A stretch of DNA of 64,000 nucleotides from Diprion similis (Eukaryota > Arthropoda > Insecta > Hymenoptera > Diprionidae). Positions 23,001 through 37,000 of this stretch are shown piece by piece. How positions within the stretch are numbered: the stretch's first letter is position 1; each line of letters starts with the position of its first letter. The position numbers and the translations under genes were made by a program. The DNA lies in the NCBI RefSeq assembly GCF_021155765.1, contig NC_060105.1, positions 5,764,001 to 5,828,000 on the forward strand, in the 5' to 3' direction. A model generated the notes under the pieces. That model did not search any database and was not told where the DNA came from. It saw nothing but the letters and a program-made list of their open reading frames with translations.

Positions 23001-26000
23001 ATAGTAAATTCATCCGCTATATAATAAATACATTATTTTGTAAAATCTAATGACGGATACGTTGCATTAGAGTATTATACATACATTTCAAACTTACTTT
23101 TATATTGTAAACAAAGCAAATATTTATCAATCCCTAAGATCGCCTTGAGGCGTGTATATCGTATTGCACTCGAGTTCAAAAAATATTTGTCAATACTTAT
23201 TTAATATTTTTTATTTGTTTATTATTATTATTTTTTTTTTTTTATCCTTCTCTCACTTTCGTATAACAATTAAAATTAAACAGTCCGAAGAGATTATAGT
23301 ACTACGTGTATTATTATACAGTAACTGAGGAGAAATGCAAGGTTCGTCTCTACATTAGATTATTAGAAATAAACACGTACAATATACATATATTTCTCAC
23401 AAAAGAAAAGTAGAAGATTGAAAAACAGAAAAATCAAATAAAATTCAATTCCATGTAGTACAGATCAACGAAGCACGTTCAGTTCTATAATGGTTTTTGA
23501 TTCAATATCATTCTCGCTATCATCATAATAATTATTTAGTAGCTTCTAATTACTCTTCATATCACTCCAATTCACTTGAAAATCAGAACGTCTTTTATTT
23601 AATACTAAAAGCTTCAGGATAAAATATTATTCAAGACTTCTGTGCATAATAGTTGAGTGGAATTTTCACCCTTCCGATTATCCGTAAAATTTCAATGCGT
23701 ACCTCGATGCCAATGAATTTATTCAGATTCGTAATAATATCATTAATGTCAGCATGAATAATAGTGTCACCTCGTAACTCGTGAGTATCCTGTACAATGT
23801 TATAAAAAGTTATAATGATTAGAAATTCGTTTGATTACATGTACTTATAGCTGCAGTGAAGAATTATAAAAATTATGGCAAAACTTCTCAAGAACAGAAT
23901 TGTTCAACTTTTCATGACCGATCTTCAAAGCCGATTGACTTTCTCAGTTTTGTAGATAATAAATACTAGAGGTGATGGCAACATACAAAGTACCGATGAA
24001 GTGATACAAGTTTGAAATGGGTAATCATTTTTTATGGATTAAGAACCATTGATTGATAGTTAACGTATGAAAAATAAGTCAACATTTTTCATGTGACAAC
24101 ACTGTGACTTGATTTACACAAGATGGGACAATGCGAAAAAACTTTTACGGTAAACATGTACGAGTTCCCAAGGATCACTTGGGAAAATTTGTTTTTCCTT
24201 CGCCACACACTAATGCTCATCGGTCTGCAAGCCAAACGGTGAAATTAAAAAAATAGTCTGATATGGATAAAATTATCTATTACATGTATCCGATCATTCG
24301 TAGCTCTTGCATACCAACCGTCATTGGATCACGTACTATCTAAAATACAAGCTTTGAATGTTAAAACATTTTGCGGATTGTTCGTTTTCTATCCACCTCT
24401 CAGTTCGTCGGTTTCATCTCCACTTCTCCTCCTGTTACGTCCACGCCCTATAAGAAATTACACAATTTTATTACACACCATTTTCTATAGGAAAAATCAG
24501 AGAAAGAAAAAAGAGAATTGAGCAAATTACAAATCAACTAATTTTAAGAATTATTAACGGTATTATAAATTTCATATACGCGTATGATATATCTAATCCT
24601 GATATCTAAACGACTGGTTACAGTGAAAGTTTATTGTCAATATATTACATTCGGAAGAATTTAAAGAATGTGAATGACACGCCAAAGAACTCGTGGAAAA
24701 ATTCGTAATCCTTCTATGTAAACTGGTCTATTAAAGTTTGAAGATTAGCCTTATATTCAGCTGGGATAGTCTGAAAACATTTTAATGACGCATAGTTTGT
24801 TATGAATGAAATCTGTGCTGAAACATAGTATTCAAATTTATTTTAAATCGACTCCTACGCACGCAAGTGACAATATGTTTTTTCGAAAATTTATCAGTGA
24901 TCATTGACCAAGCAACACTCACTTGCGCATAAAAATTCACCGATTGTACATACACATATACATATAGAATCCCCACAGATAATTTGATGAATAGAAATTT
25001 AAAAGAATTACAAGGATATTTCAAGTACGTATGAAACATTGAGGAAATATGTGTCCGATGGATGGTGCACTGTTAAGACAACACAAGTTAAATGCAAGAT
25101 AGACTAGACATAAACATTGAAAAGTTAATTTATTGAATTTCTTTGTTGGGAACTTGAAAAAATTGATTAATAATCACAAACTGAAAAAATCAAGTGAATA
25201 AACAAGTCACATAGAAAGCACGATATTAACAATAAACTATACGAGTTAGAAATGTATTGGGAATTTAGTGCTGTGTGCGCCGATGATGGGTGAAAAACAT
25301 GCGACATTTACAGACATTGATTGAAAATGTATTTTTATACTTCCTGCGATCAAGGGTGAAACTGTTGGAATTTTGTACCCAAAATCTTGTTATGTAATTC
25401 AATGCTGAAACATTAGCGATTAATAATTCCCAATTAATCATTTTAGCAGCCAAATAACATTCACACTTACTTTCCCAGGATCCTTAAAGTACATTTTCAA
25501 ATGTGGCAATTGACGTTGTGCATGTTATGTGTTTTAAGCCGAAAGCAACACTTATTAGCACTGAAAATAATTGTGTGTTAGTCGTACATACTGAGAAAGT
25601 TCTTTCCGTTTTCTTTTCGTTTTGATACATGGCGTACCGTTGCAAGACAATGTAAATTGGCATTAATAATCACTCGATTGAACATTGTTAGTGTTATATG
25701 TTTTAACAATTTTTTGAGATGGACCAATTCGGGGATAATTGAGGTAAAAGTTCGATATATGTGTATATATAGATTGAATAAAATATATTTCAGCGAACAA
25801 ACTTAATATACAATATGCATTATCGGTCGATGAAACCGATAACACGTAAGAACGTTTATTTCACTCTTTCATCTCCGAAAATTTTCTTTGATACTCAAAT
25901 CGGTGTTTACCAATCTCGTAAGAACAGTAATACTACTAATACTACTATATAGCCCCATAAATTTGGAAGACATTAATTTTTCATCGATACAATTTTCCAT

Positions 26001-27303
26001 CATTTTATCCTTTTACAGTTTCCTTTGTTCTTTGCAATTGATACATTTTTAGGGTTTATACCATTTGATTATGCTATCTGTATAGGGTGGCAGTGATGTA
26101 AGAAGTCGTACGTACTTCATTGTTGACAAAAGTGAATGAGAAGAATCTTTTCAACTATATAAAAAAAATTCAAAATACTTTAATCTTGATTGTCATATCA
26201 CCTGACTAGATCAGCAGTAGCTTACGACCAAATCGATTTAACGAACAATTTAGTGCAATTGTGCATATCCAATAAAATCGTGAACCGCAATATTGAAATT
26301 GAATCATTACCTAATCAACGATTCGTGTGTATGCATAACAACAAGGTGAAATGAAATATTCAACCACGTTCAATGGACTTACGGTGTTTTTTGATCTAAC
26401 CATTTGTAAGTTTTAATTTATCTACAAAGTAAATCTAATCGCGATATAGATTTTTTCAAGATAACACGTAGCTCGTACCTTCCACTACTTATGTTCCAGA
26501 AGTCAATATAATCTTCAACAATCGAGGTTTAGTAAGGCTAAGAATTCAATAGATAGGGATATCTGTCCAGAATCCATAGATGATATTCATCACTGCGACA
26601 CTTTGGTATCCAAATATACAATATATACACACACACGCACGCGCATATAGTGTAATAAAAATTACTACTGTTAAAAAAAAAAGGAGATAAAAAAAAGAGT
26701 CAACTTTCTTCAATATACTATAATTTGATATTCAATCAACGGAACTTCTGAATTTTGTAAATCTCGAATGATATGCAACGAGCCTGTTGTGCCCTATTTT
26801 TTTTTTTTTTTACTACCCTGTAATTTTATTTTACAATTAGCCGTAATCAGCATCTCAGATACATGTATGTACCTTTAAATCAGATCAACAGTTTGGCTTC
26901 TGTTTGTTACATCAAACATACCAGGTGCTTTGAGAAATATTTACTACGAGTTGAAACAACTTCCTACTGAATTGCATAAAAGACGAAAACGTGAGTTTCG
27001 CCAAACACGATATGTCAATGGAATTAATTTACCATCTTTTTTTCCACCTAATATAGATGAACGTGGGAAAAGGTTTACGATCATCTTGAAACAACGATTA
27101 TGCAGTAATCTCTATGGATGGGTGTGAGGATACGAAACTCTGAACTAAATCCTTTTCTCCACACTTAAAAAATAAGTTTTACCTGAACATTCCGAAAATA
27201 GTATAAGTCATACCATTTTCTTAAGCCGGGTACGAGGTAGATAATGCTATTCTATAAATTATGTATCGAATTTGCTGCGCACACAAAGTGCGGAGCTCAA
27301 AGA
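23001..27303. other. Intergenic region between convergent CaMKII and DCAF6
   Basis: AT-rich sequence without a supported gene. The longest open frames (about 60-80 codons) have no family resemblance and lack splice or start context. A 65-codon frame at 26930-27127 starts from TTG and is probably chance. Confidence 0.5.
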
Positions 27304-30300
27304 TTATAAGTTTTCGCTACCTCTGCGTATCTGGTTGAGACATGCCAACATCCTGATCATAAATACTGCAGGTACTGTGATGGTATCTTTGGTCTCTTCC
27401 AGCATAACGGCATTACGTTTCTTGAGCTGAAAAATATGCCAAACGTTTTTCTCAACCAAAATAATTTGGCCTTAATGAAAGATGATAGACTTACATCTTC
27501 GGCAAATTTGTCATCAAAACTCGTTTCCTCGTTAATTGGCGCCCATAATTTGACGTCATAATCAATTCCCGAGGTGGCTAACATTGGTAGGTAGGGGTGC
27601 GGCTGTAGGCAGTTAACTACGTGCTGATCAGCTTCGAGAAGCATACACAGATTCGCTGTACTTCTTTCCCAAATGAAGACATGCCCACAGTCACTACCAG
27701 ACATGACGTAATCGTCACCCCAAAAGTTAGCTTCTTTAATCATGGTCCTAAAGAAACTAAAGTCAAAGCAGGGAAGGACAAGAGATGAGAAATTTTTCTG
27801 GGTTGATTTTATAATTGGCTCTGTCCGCTCGGAGGCTTTTTTGGCACATATGTGAGTTCAATATAGTGACTAGATAATCTCAAACGGTCAGTGACACCAA
27901 ATATATGAATATTCATCAGTTAATATATGTCAAGCTTGTTTCGGGAAGTACAAATGCAACTAAGTGCAGAAAACTTTAGCTTACACCGTTATGCCCTTTG
28001 ATATGATCAATGTTAACAGTTATCGGTTTATATCACATTTGGGTTGCTGGAATTGAAAATATGAATTAGAGACAGTAACTCGCACACGTGAAGTACTCCT
28101 ATTTTACACTACTATCAAAAATCAAATTCATTATGAACTTGAGTCCTTGTTACTTTCATTTTAATTAGATTCCATCAAATTGTACTGGGATTCATTTATA
28201 TTTCAATACGAAAGCATTTTCAATTTATCAAATATGTACTGGAATTCTTGTTGAAAGAAATATATTTCAATTAGTAAACACAAAATGAGATCGTGAAGAA
28301 CTTGAAATAAACTCTATAAGAACTTGACTTATAATTTATTCAAAGTGTTTTGTTACTGTTTATTTACACACTGTATCAGTCAAGTATTATTATCTGTAAA
28401 ATCAATCTAGTGTTCAATATAACATATCAGTTTTTACAAACTGAAAAAATAAGAGTTCAACAGATGTGTGATAACAGAAAAACAAACCTCGCATTACGAT
28501 GACCCATATATTTTTGTTTGACTCTTAATTCTGTTAGACAACTCTCATCAAACATTTCATGACCCTGCGATCCACGAGCACTTGCTATAGCCTCATCCAT
28601 CTCTGTTTCAATTGGATTCACAGTTCTGAAATTGAAGAGATCAAATGAAACTTGGTTCATTGTAAGGGAAGAAAAGTTATGAAACAAGTCGGGACGCACC
28701 TCCTGTTCGGACTGATGTCCTCATCATCACTGTCGTTATACACATCTTCGTCGGAATCTTTGAAACGTGTATGTCAAATATCAATATTTTAACAGATAAT
28801 TATCGTTGAGTCGATAAAATGAACACAGTATTTCTCTGACAAGTATCGAAGTTGGGGAAAATAATTCGAACACGTATAAAATGTAATAGCATTTTATACG
28901 TGTTTAAAAGTAAAATTCTAAGCAATGGTTTGTAATTAACAATTACCTTCATTTGTATTATGAGTAGGTTGTTTGTTGCGACTTCGGCTTGGCCCTGCAT
29001 CATCTATTGCGCTGTTAGCGTTTTGGCTACTGGATGGACCTTGAATTCGAATGGGAAGCTAGTATGAAGTAGGAGACGATAGTTTTATCCTTACGAAGCC
29101 TAATTTAGTGGATTAACAAACATACCTGGATGAAAAGCGTCACGAGTGACTTCGTCTCCCACACCTAGAGAAATAGTAGCACCTGTTGAACTTCTGTCAG
29201 AGTAAGTTAAACTTACAGCTGGTTCACTGCCATGACTGAAATTTATGAGATATTAAAGAGATTTCGATTCGACAGACAAAAGTAACGAGTGAAAGTTTAT
29301 TTGTCCAGCAGAGATAATATACCGTTCAAGAAATCCGTCTCGCATTGTCGTTAATCTGTCTTGCAGATTTTCCATCATACTATCTTCTTTATTACCGTCA
29401 ATACTTGTGCTGGGAACCGCGCCGTCGGTTTTATTCTCCTTATCTAATCTCGATATACTGAGTGATTTTAGTGATTGGATGGAAGCCTTGGATACATCGG
29501 CGTGACTAGAATCAGTTTCCATAGGAACATCATCAGATTTGGTGAGAATTGATCTGTTCTCAGTCAATGGAGGAACAGCTAACTCGGATGGTGATATAAC
29601 AGGAACACCTGAATTATTTTCGAACTCTTCAGCATTTGCATCTACCATTATGCTGTCAGTAGTTGGAGCTTCGGTGTCAATCAAATTTGAACTCTCTACT
29701 TGACTGTTACCTCTTGGCTCTGTAACGACTGACAATAAAACTAGTTGAAATAATAGCTCACATGACACTTACAGATTCTGCATATTAGACTTTCCTAATT
29801 GTTCAAAAGAATAAAGTGTTTGCTCACCAGTTTCCGTTATTCTTTCCGGTGATTCGACTTCATCGCTCGCTATGTCGTTATTAACTTCACTGTTGTTCTC
29901 AACATTATCACTTACATTTTGATTACTCTCCTCTTGTTGATCTCCAACACCTTCAAGACTATCCTCGCCACCGCCGCTAAGCGCAGCTCGAGTAGCCGGG
30001 TCATTTAACATGCGACTGAGAACATCTGTCATTCTTTGCATCAATGATGTATGCAGCACAGGACGAGCTTGAGCTATTTCTGTGGAATTATAAACTATCA
30101 ATAATTAATTTGTAACATCTATAATTCATTCATGTACTATCAATGTTTACAAATTTATTTACCAGTCCCACCACGTCGACCACCTTCACGTTCAGGACGT
30201 GCATCAGGCCCAGTGTCAGACCAATCACCTCTGAGTCTCAATCTTCTTACTGGCTGAGGGGATCTGAGAGGATGTTTTTTCCCTTTGCCCTTACCGACGA

Positions 30301-32673
30301 CAGAGTCTTTTTTCAAATGTACACTGCCTTGATCCTATGGCAGAAATTTTACATTTAGTTATACATTTCCAGGCTTTGAAATTGTCTGAAGTGTTCTACA
30401 TTTGTTTTTTAAAGAAAAGAAAAGAAGCGCAGTTTTCACCTTTACACTAAATAAGTAGAGGTGATCGCTGCTGTAGCTGACGAGAACATCTTGTCCGTCT
30501 GGACTATAACTCAACGATGTTATTCTGTATGAATTTCCTTCAAATTCGGGGACAGTAAAGCTGCACAGTGGTCTCACTGACCCACCATTATCAGTCCATC
30601 CTGAAACGGAAAAATGTGAGCGAACAGGATTGCTGAAATAAAGTTTAAATACTTGGTCAAACGTTTTTCCAATAATCAACTACTTTTAGAAAAGCAGCCA
30701 TGCATGAAGTTGTACCTGTGGCTGGGGTCCCAAGCATTCTTCTGTCAAAAGTTCGCACCGTGCTATCAGAACATCCGATCGCCAGTTGATGGGGCATAAG
30801 CGGATTGACGGATAGAGCTGTTACGGCTCTTTGACACGAGATCAATACATCCTAAGAAAACACATTTATACGACTTCATTAGCTGTGCGATGTTTGCTCG
30901 CAACCCGTCTGTACGTGTCTTTTGTTCCCTCATCTGAGATAACAAATTTGTTCTTGGCTATAAAAGTTGGCTAATCAAATTTCAAAGAAAAGATATGGCA
31001 GGAGACGTGACACATACATCTTTGCATCTTGAGACGTTACATTTGTCCTTGACTCTGAGATCGAACCATCTGACAGTTCCGTCTTCCCCGCAACTGAGGA
31101 AACTGTGCGGTTCATTGGGTATGGTAGCAATTTCATAAGTTGTTCCGCTGTGGCATGTAAATTGATTATTAAATGTCTCCGTCCTTCTCATCAGATCTGA
31201 AAATCAAGAAAATATTGAGATAACATGCAAAAGGAACTCGATACCGCAATTTACAAAAATAAATATTGTTATCACCTGGGTGACAATGTTCTTTGATGTT
31301 AAAATTAAGTTTCATATCTTTCAGATTGTACGTGCAATGGACTGGCTAACAGCCAATTATAAGCACATATATTTAGTTGGTAATCTAGATCTATTAATAG
31401 TATCACCAGCTCTACTTGTAATGGCGTTATAACATATACTAAATGTGAAAATTAAACTATATCCGATACGGATGAATGTATTCCAAGGATTAGAAACTAT
31501 TCTGACCTGTATAAAGAATAATACCATCGCCACTGCATGATATAATGCGATGATCGCCACTGTTTGGTAAAAATTTTGCACTGAAAATATTCGCCCTGTG
31601 ACTTGTTTTATAATCTGTCAGCACCTAAAATATGACAAACATAAAGCCATCATTGTATTACATGTTAGAACAATACAAACCACTAATGAAAATTCAAATC
31701 TAAAGCTGGCAATGGCTATGATTAATTAAGAAAAAGATCTGACAAAGTTCATCGTACACTGAATGTAGGCTATCAAGTCTTACAAACAAACTGCTTATAC
31801 AGAGTTATTCATGTACATTCGGTTAAAAAAACAGATGCTGACTAAAGAATACTCATTTTTAAGTGGTATTATTAAATAAATGAGATTTCAAATACCACTC
31901 AAATAACCGGTGCAGGCATGTGCAATCCAAGCAATCTGTTGACCTTACTCTATATTGAATTCACGTTCAGTTATAAAAATAGCAAATCACGCTCTAGAGG
32001 TGAAGGTTCTGTGCTATCTGGCATCTCTACAGATCTGAATCAGTGATGAATATCATCATCATCAGTATCATTATCATTGTCACGAATACTTTGTTAACAA
32101 TTAAATGTAAGCACGCCTGCATGTAAATAAAACAAAATCTCTGCAGATAATGTGATACTCGAATGTCGCGGCATGGGATGACAAGTCTGTTTTGTACGAT
32201 TTATAAAAACATAGGCCAAAAGCACAAGTAAGTATTTTTACAACTAGTAACATCGACGTGCCTGTATCTCAAGGATGGTGTCAGAATAGTTTTGGCAGAA
32301 GTTTGCCAAGTTTATAAATAGTAAACACGCAGAAATTAAAACACATGACAGACCCGGTCTAATAGGATGCTCTGATTAATTATTATTTAGAGCACTGATC
32401 TATAGTCTTGTTACTATGAGACAGTTATTTAAATTTTTTCTAAACTTTTGACTGGGCAAAATCAACAATTTGCTCAATTTCTGTATACTGAGAATCATGG
32501 TTACTTTAGTTATTTCTTATTTACAACATGGTATTTGATGCCAGTGAAACTGAATTATCAGAATTATAAAATAGTGTCCGGTTTCAGCTGGAAATTTCAA
32601 TATAAAGATTAATGTTTGATCCATTAGACCCTATTTCAAAATTACAACAAACATAAGCTATTGAAAAAACCTA

Positions 32674-32704
<31 letters not shown>

Positions 32705-33563
32705 TATAAATGCAGTTACATTTCCAGGTTCTTCACAAGAATGCCAAATTACTGTTTCCCAACATATAAATTTTGTTGGTCTCTTTTTGTACTTATTATA
32801 ATTTGATATCTGTTACAATTTTAGTTTTAAATTCAATTTGAACAATTGTTTGTCGGCTTATTCACGATTATTTTTTTGATCCAACAGGTGCATTGTTTGC
32901 ATGAATTGATAATCGATCAGTCGTGCGTTAAATATACATGTCAGATCTTTTTCAATCAATAGATTATTTTCAAATATGATAACGCCGATATGAGATCAAT
33001 AAGTAAACAGATAAGACAATCAATGCGTTTACTGACATTCATCCACCGTGAATGTGAAGGTCTTATTAATTGGTTGTAAATTTTTATAGTAGCAATAAAT
33101 GACATGTGCAACAGCGTAAACAAATATTAAAAATTCACCTGATAATTGTACGCATTGGTTAAAACCAAATGTTGATCGTCGCTACCGGATAATAACAACT
33201 CTCCACTATTATTCCAGCAAATTGAATTGACACAACCGTTGTGGACCTTCAATCTCTTCAATAGCGACATTCGCTGCATGAGTTGTAGACTTGCTGAAAT
33301 GGTTACCGAAATTGGAATGATAATTAATGGAAATTTAACATTGTAAGTTGTACGCGAAGCATGTATGAGCTGTATTGATCAAAGGCATAGGCAATAGTTG
33401 TGACAGGTATTATAAATGAAAGATAAGTAAAAAGGACTTGATAATTTCTTAAACGGTTTGATAAATAATTACCTTTGCTACTTGTATAAAGTTTGAGTCT
33501 CGTAGTATCGTCATAAGGCTGATTGTAGATGTCACGAAACACGTTCTGTTTAGCTCTCTTCAT
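27304..33563 (-). CDS. DCAF6: DCAF6 / NRIP, WD40 substrate receptor of CUL4-DDB1 ligase
   Basis: Fifteen coding exons (5' to 3' on minus): 33563-33473, 33293-33139, 31624-31507, 31196-31018, 30851-30716, 30600-30440, 30334-30163, 30079-29828, 29728-29323, 29235-29126, 29039-28947, 28757-28700, 28625-28488, 27747-27495, 27426-27304. They total 2445 nt, 814 aa, all GT-AG and phase-consistent. Five N-terminal WD repeats (about residues 45-280) include [39 protein letters not shown] and [12 protein letters not shown] conserved [13 protein letters not shown] block follows near residue 315, then an acidic low-complexity middle. Two C-terminal WD repeats (about 680-765) carry [23 protein letters not shown] and [14 protein letters not shown]6 docks substrates to DDB1-CUL4 and acts as a nuclear receptor cofactor in vertebrates. 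The human IQ (calmodulin-binding) motif before the C-terminal repeats is not seen here. The start was chosen at the first Met of exon 1. Confidence 0.95.
28869..28904. repeat. Perfect 15-bp stem hairpin in a DCAF6 intron
   Basis: The stem AACACGTATAAAATG and its exact complement flank a 6-nt loop. It lies inside the short intron between the exons at 28947-29039 and 28700-28757. Confidence 0.9.
32674..32701. repeat. (TA)n microsatellite in DCAF6 intron
   Basis: A TA run in the 1.5-kb intron between DCAF6 exons 2 and 3. Confidence 0.9.
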
Positions 33564-33952
33564 ATTTCAACAGTAAATGGCAAACTTGCCCACTGATAAA
33601 AATCAAAACACAAGAGCCACAAAATTGTTTTTATCACAAAACATTTACACGATATTGTATACGATGTAAGGCGGTTCGATATTGTCCGCACATCCGGGTT
33701 AGAGCGACGTTAAATCGCGGTACAACACACGATCACGTTACTTCGGTACGGTTTTAAATGACTGTAAAGCATTCTTAAACGACTAAAAATAAACCTTCAT
33801 ATGTAAGTTAAACACTCGGAACCTGCATGTCACTGCAATGAACGCAGCAAAATAGAAAATCTACGAGAGCGCCAGGCAGGGATTAAGGAACAGCTGATCG
33901 CGAGCCGTAGGCGAATCACTTCAGACTTGTGTGCACAACTGTAAACGGTACG

Positions 33953-33985
<33 letters not shown>

Positions 33986-34060
33986 ACCACCCAACTCGCC
34001 GCGACGGCTGAAACGCCGGCGCGCGCAGCGCATGCGAATAATGAAAACCAATAGTTGTGG
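33564..34060 (-). promoter_or_regulatory. DCAF6 5' region and probable promoter
   Basis: Sequence directly upstream of the DCAF6 start turns GC-rich with many CpG near 33990-34040. It contains GCGCATGCG at 34028-34036, a core NRF-1/EWG-type palindrome. A 32-nt poly(C) tract (33954-33985) lies in it, so the sense strand of DCAF6 has a 32-G run. No transcription start can be fixed by sequence alone. Confidence 0.5.
33954..33985. repeat. Poly(C) tract, 32 nt
   Basis: Thirty-two uninterrupted C. A second run of 15 C lies at 34119-34133. Confidence 0.95.
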
Positions 34061-37000
34061 TTCAACTATTTACTTTCGCTAATCAGAATAACACTCAGGC
34101 AGATTGTGGACCGTGTGACCCCCCCCCCCCCCCAGGCCTGTTCGATTGCCCGCGAATAGTCCACTCAACAATCCTACCAGCCCTAGAAAGCTGCAACGAT
34201 ATGTTTCATATTGGCATCATTCTTGCACTGCGTGGAATCCTGTGGAATACTTATTACGGAATTGACATTATCTATTTAAAATTGCGTAAGATGTCGAATT
34301 GAGTTGTTTGACTTTGAAGAGAGAAGTGAAGCTAATGGTACATTTGTGATAATTTATAAGCTACCGAGTAAATATGAGGATGATAAGACATTGGGAATGG
34401 CGATGGATTATAGGTGTAGCTTCCTAAAGGGAGCAGCGCCTTGTGCACAGGCAACTTGCGGTACTTTACGGTAGTATGGGTTGCCTGAAGACGTACAATG
34501 AAAAAGGACTGAAAATCAAAAGAGCCGAAGTCCACGCGTAATAACGTGCGGTACGACTCTTCAAATAATGCATATTAAAAATGGAATTTTATAATATTAA
34601 TTGCGGATTATAAATTGCTATTCAAATTGTGCGCATCACAATTATTCTCATAGTCGCACAGAAGGCACAGATTGATATAGCTTCGTTATCAGTGATTGAA
34701 TCTATTGAAGTCAAAATATTGTTCATTAGGATAGTTTCGTATTTTAGATCTAAGAGTGAATGTGGAAGTGAAATGAACGGGTATGAGCGAATATACGATA
34801 ATTATCAGTTGCAAAATACATGTAAATGTAAATTATTATCATGGTCTAAAACACAATGCACAACAGATTATCATATCTAGAAAGAACATCAATCTGGCCA
34901 ACATAATGGAATAAGTATCGGTTTTTGTGTCGTGGTGGTTAACGTCTTTATCGATATATAACATCTTCAAGCACTAGATCTCATCTCAGCTAATCATATG
35001 ATGTAATCACCGTAATTACCCATAAGCACCCTATGAAATGCATGGATAAAAGAAAACCCGATGCACATTAGATGATTGTAGACTAGTTTTTACATACTGA
35101 TACATTTAAGCAGCACAATGCACCTACAGTATGTAAATTATTACATTTACTTGATAAACTTTTCATTCTCAGAATTGGTACATTAATTGAACATGCAGTG
35201 ACACAAATATACAGGGCTTTGCCTTCTTAAAAAGAGGTGATCAGCAGTTCATTGTTTGATAAAAGCTTATAAAATATGTACTTGTGTGAATTAAATTTCC
35301 GGAAAACTCACCGTTAAAACAGCATGATCAGCAACCACAAATGTAACAATTCATTATCGTTAATCTTTCCTCAACCACAATGTTCATATCAGATTGTTCA
35401 GATTGCTTTTTGCAAAGAGCCAAAATTCTAACAATGTACATTTGACATGAAAAAGAAATGATTAAAGAGAAAGGATTTGAATGTATAACTAGCACCAATT
35501 GTTACCACCAAGCCTCATGTTACAAATATCAATAGGATCAAAATTAATAACTTGATTTCATACAACTTACCAATACCACTACCAAGTCCTGGATTGACTT
35601 GAATGTGAATTGCTGCTGAAAAGCAAACAAACAAATTAGAATAAAGTAAATACCTAATATGTTTTGAATTAATTACGGAATGTTAAAAAATACTGGCTTT
35701 ATGCAAAAACAAGTTTGCGTTCTAACATATGTGTTCTAATGTATTCATGAGGTTGAAGTTAGTAACGTTATTACAACGCAGCATGTTCAAGAAAAATTGC
35801 TAATTCTCAACTTCAGGATTGTTTGGAATTTGGTAAATCATGGTAAAGTGATATATTATATTAATGCTATAAACACATAACTACTTCAAAGTCGGAATGA
35901 AATAGCAAGAGAGGTGAGTTATTTGAGAATGTTTCGTTACATCAACGTTATTACAATGAACCTCACATATGTTCCACACAGACAGAAATGGATGCATCGA
36001 TCCCTTGTCTTGTATTTAAAAAATATATTTCTTACCTCCTCATCACGACTGTACAATCCAAATGCATTCTTTCTGTTAAGTATCCAGGGATGATCAAAAT
36101 GTCCGTCCACGCCGCATGTGCTTACACTGCAAGAAAAATGGAACAAGATTTACATTCACATAATGCTTTTCTCGTTATAAAAATATGATTCAATTACAGG
36201 TTTACAATTGTTATTGATGATAAAACTGCATGATAAGAAATTATCTCGTTTTGCATACCTAATGTTACATGACGTGATCGTTACAGCTTCTGAATCGTTA
36301 ACAAGGTTACTTAACCAAGTCAGATTTTATCGACACTTTTATTTAAACACAAACAATGATGTTACTGATTTATGACTGTATTGATGCCAGACAGAACAAT
36401 ATTCTTTTGATATTTTACTTTTAGGCTAGATCGAGAAGACATTAAACCTTAGCTGTAATATTTTTTTCTGTCTGATCCGAAGGATTTCGACCAATGAACG
36501 AATTATACACAATTGTTCGTATTTTATTTTTACATTCATCACAACTACCTGCTCAGACTGTTTTTACCAAGTTTCAAAGCACCAATAATACGATTATCAC
36601 ATTCGATAGGTATTTTGTGAAAAATTTACGAGGTTGAAATTAGTCACGATATCGAACGGAACATTGAGGAAAAAATCACTATTTTCGTGATCTTACAATA
36701 ATTTTGAAAGGAACTACGGTTTCGAAATGTGAGTGTGTTTTGTTTTATTACGGTTTACTGAATATCAAACAATTCAAAAGTCGCGAAATGACGGTTTTTT
36801 CTCAGTATAAAATCGTTACGATAATACCACTAACTTCAACATGATAAAAATTTGCAGATCCCGCGATCGTCGATTGTTTACTTCTCTTTTGTTTCTATAA
36901 CGAAGCAAGCGCTTCGATAAAGAATTCTTCAATCACACACTTCGATTTTACCACTTTCTACCAACTTCACTACATACTCGGTTCAGAATCGCAGGAATCG

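Noticed and set aside
26930-27127. 65-codon open frame between CaMKII and DCAF6
   Set aside because: Begins at TTG, has no homology I recognise and no neighbouring exon.
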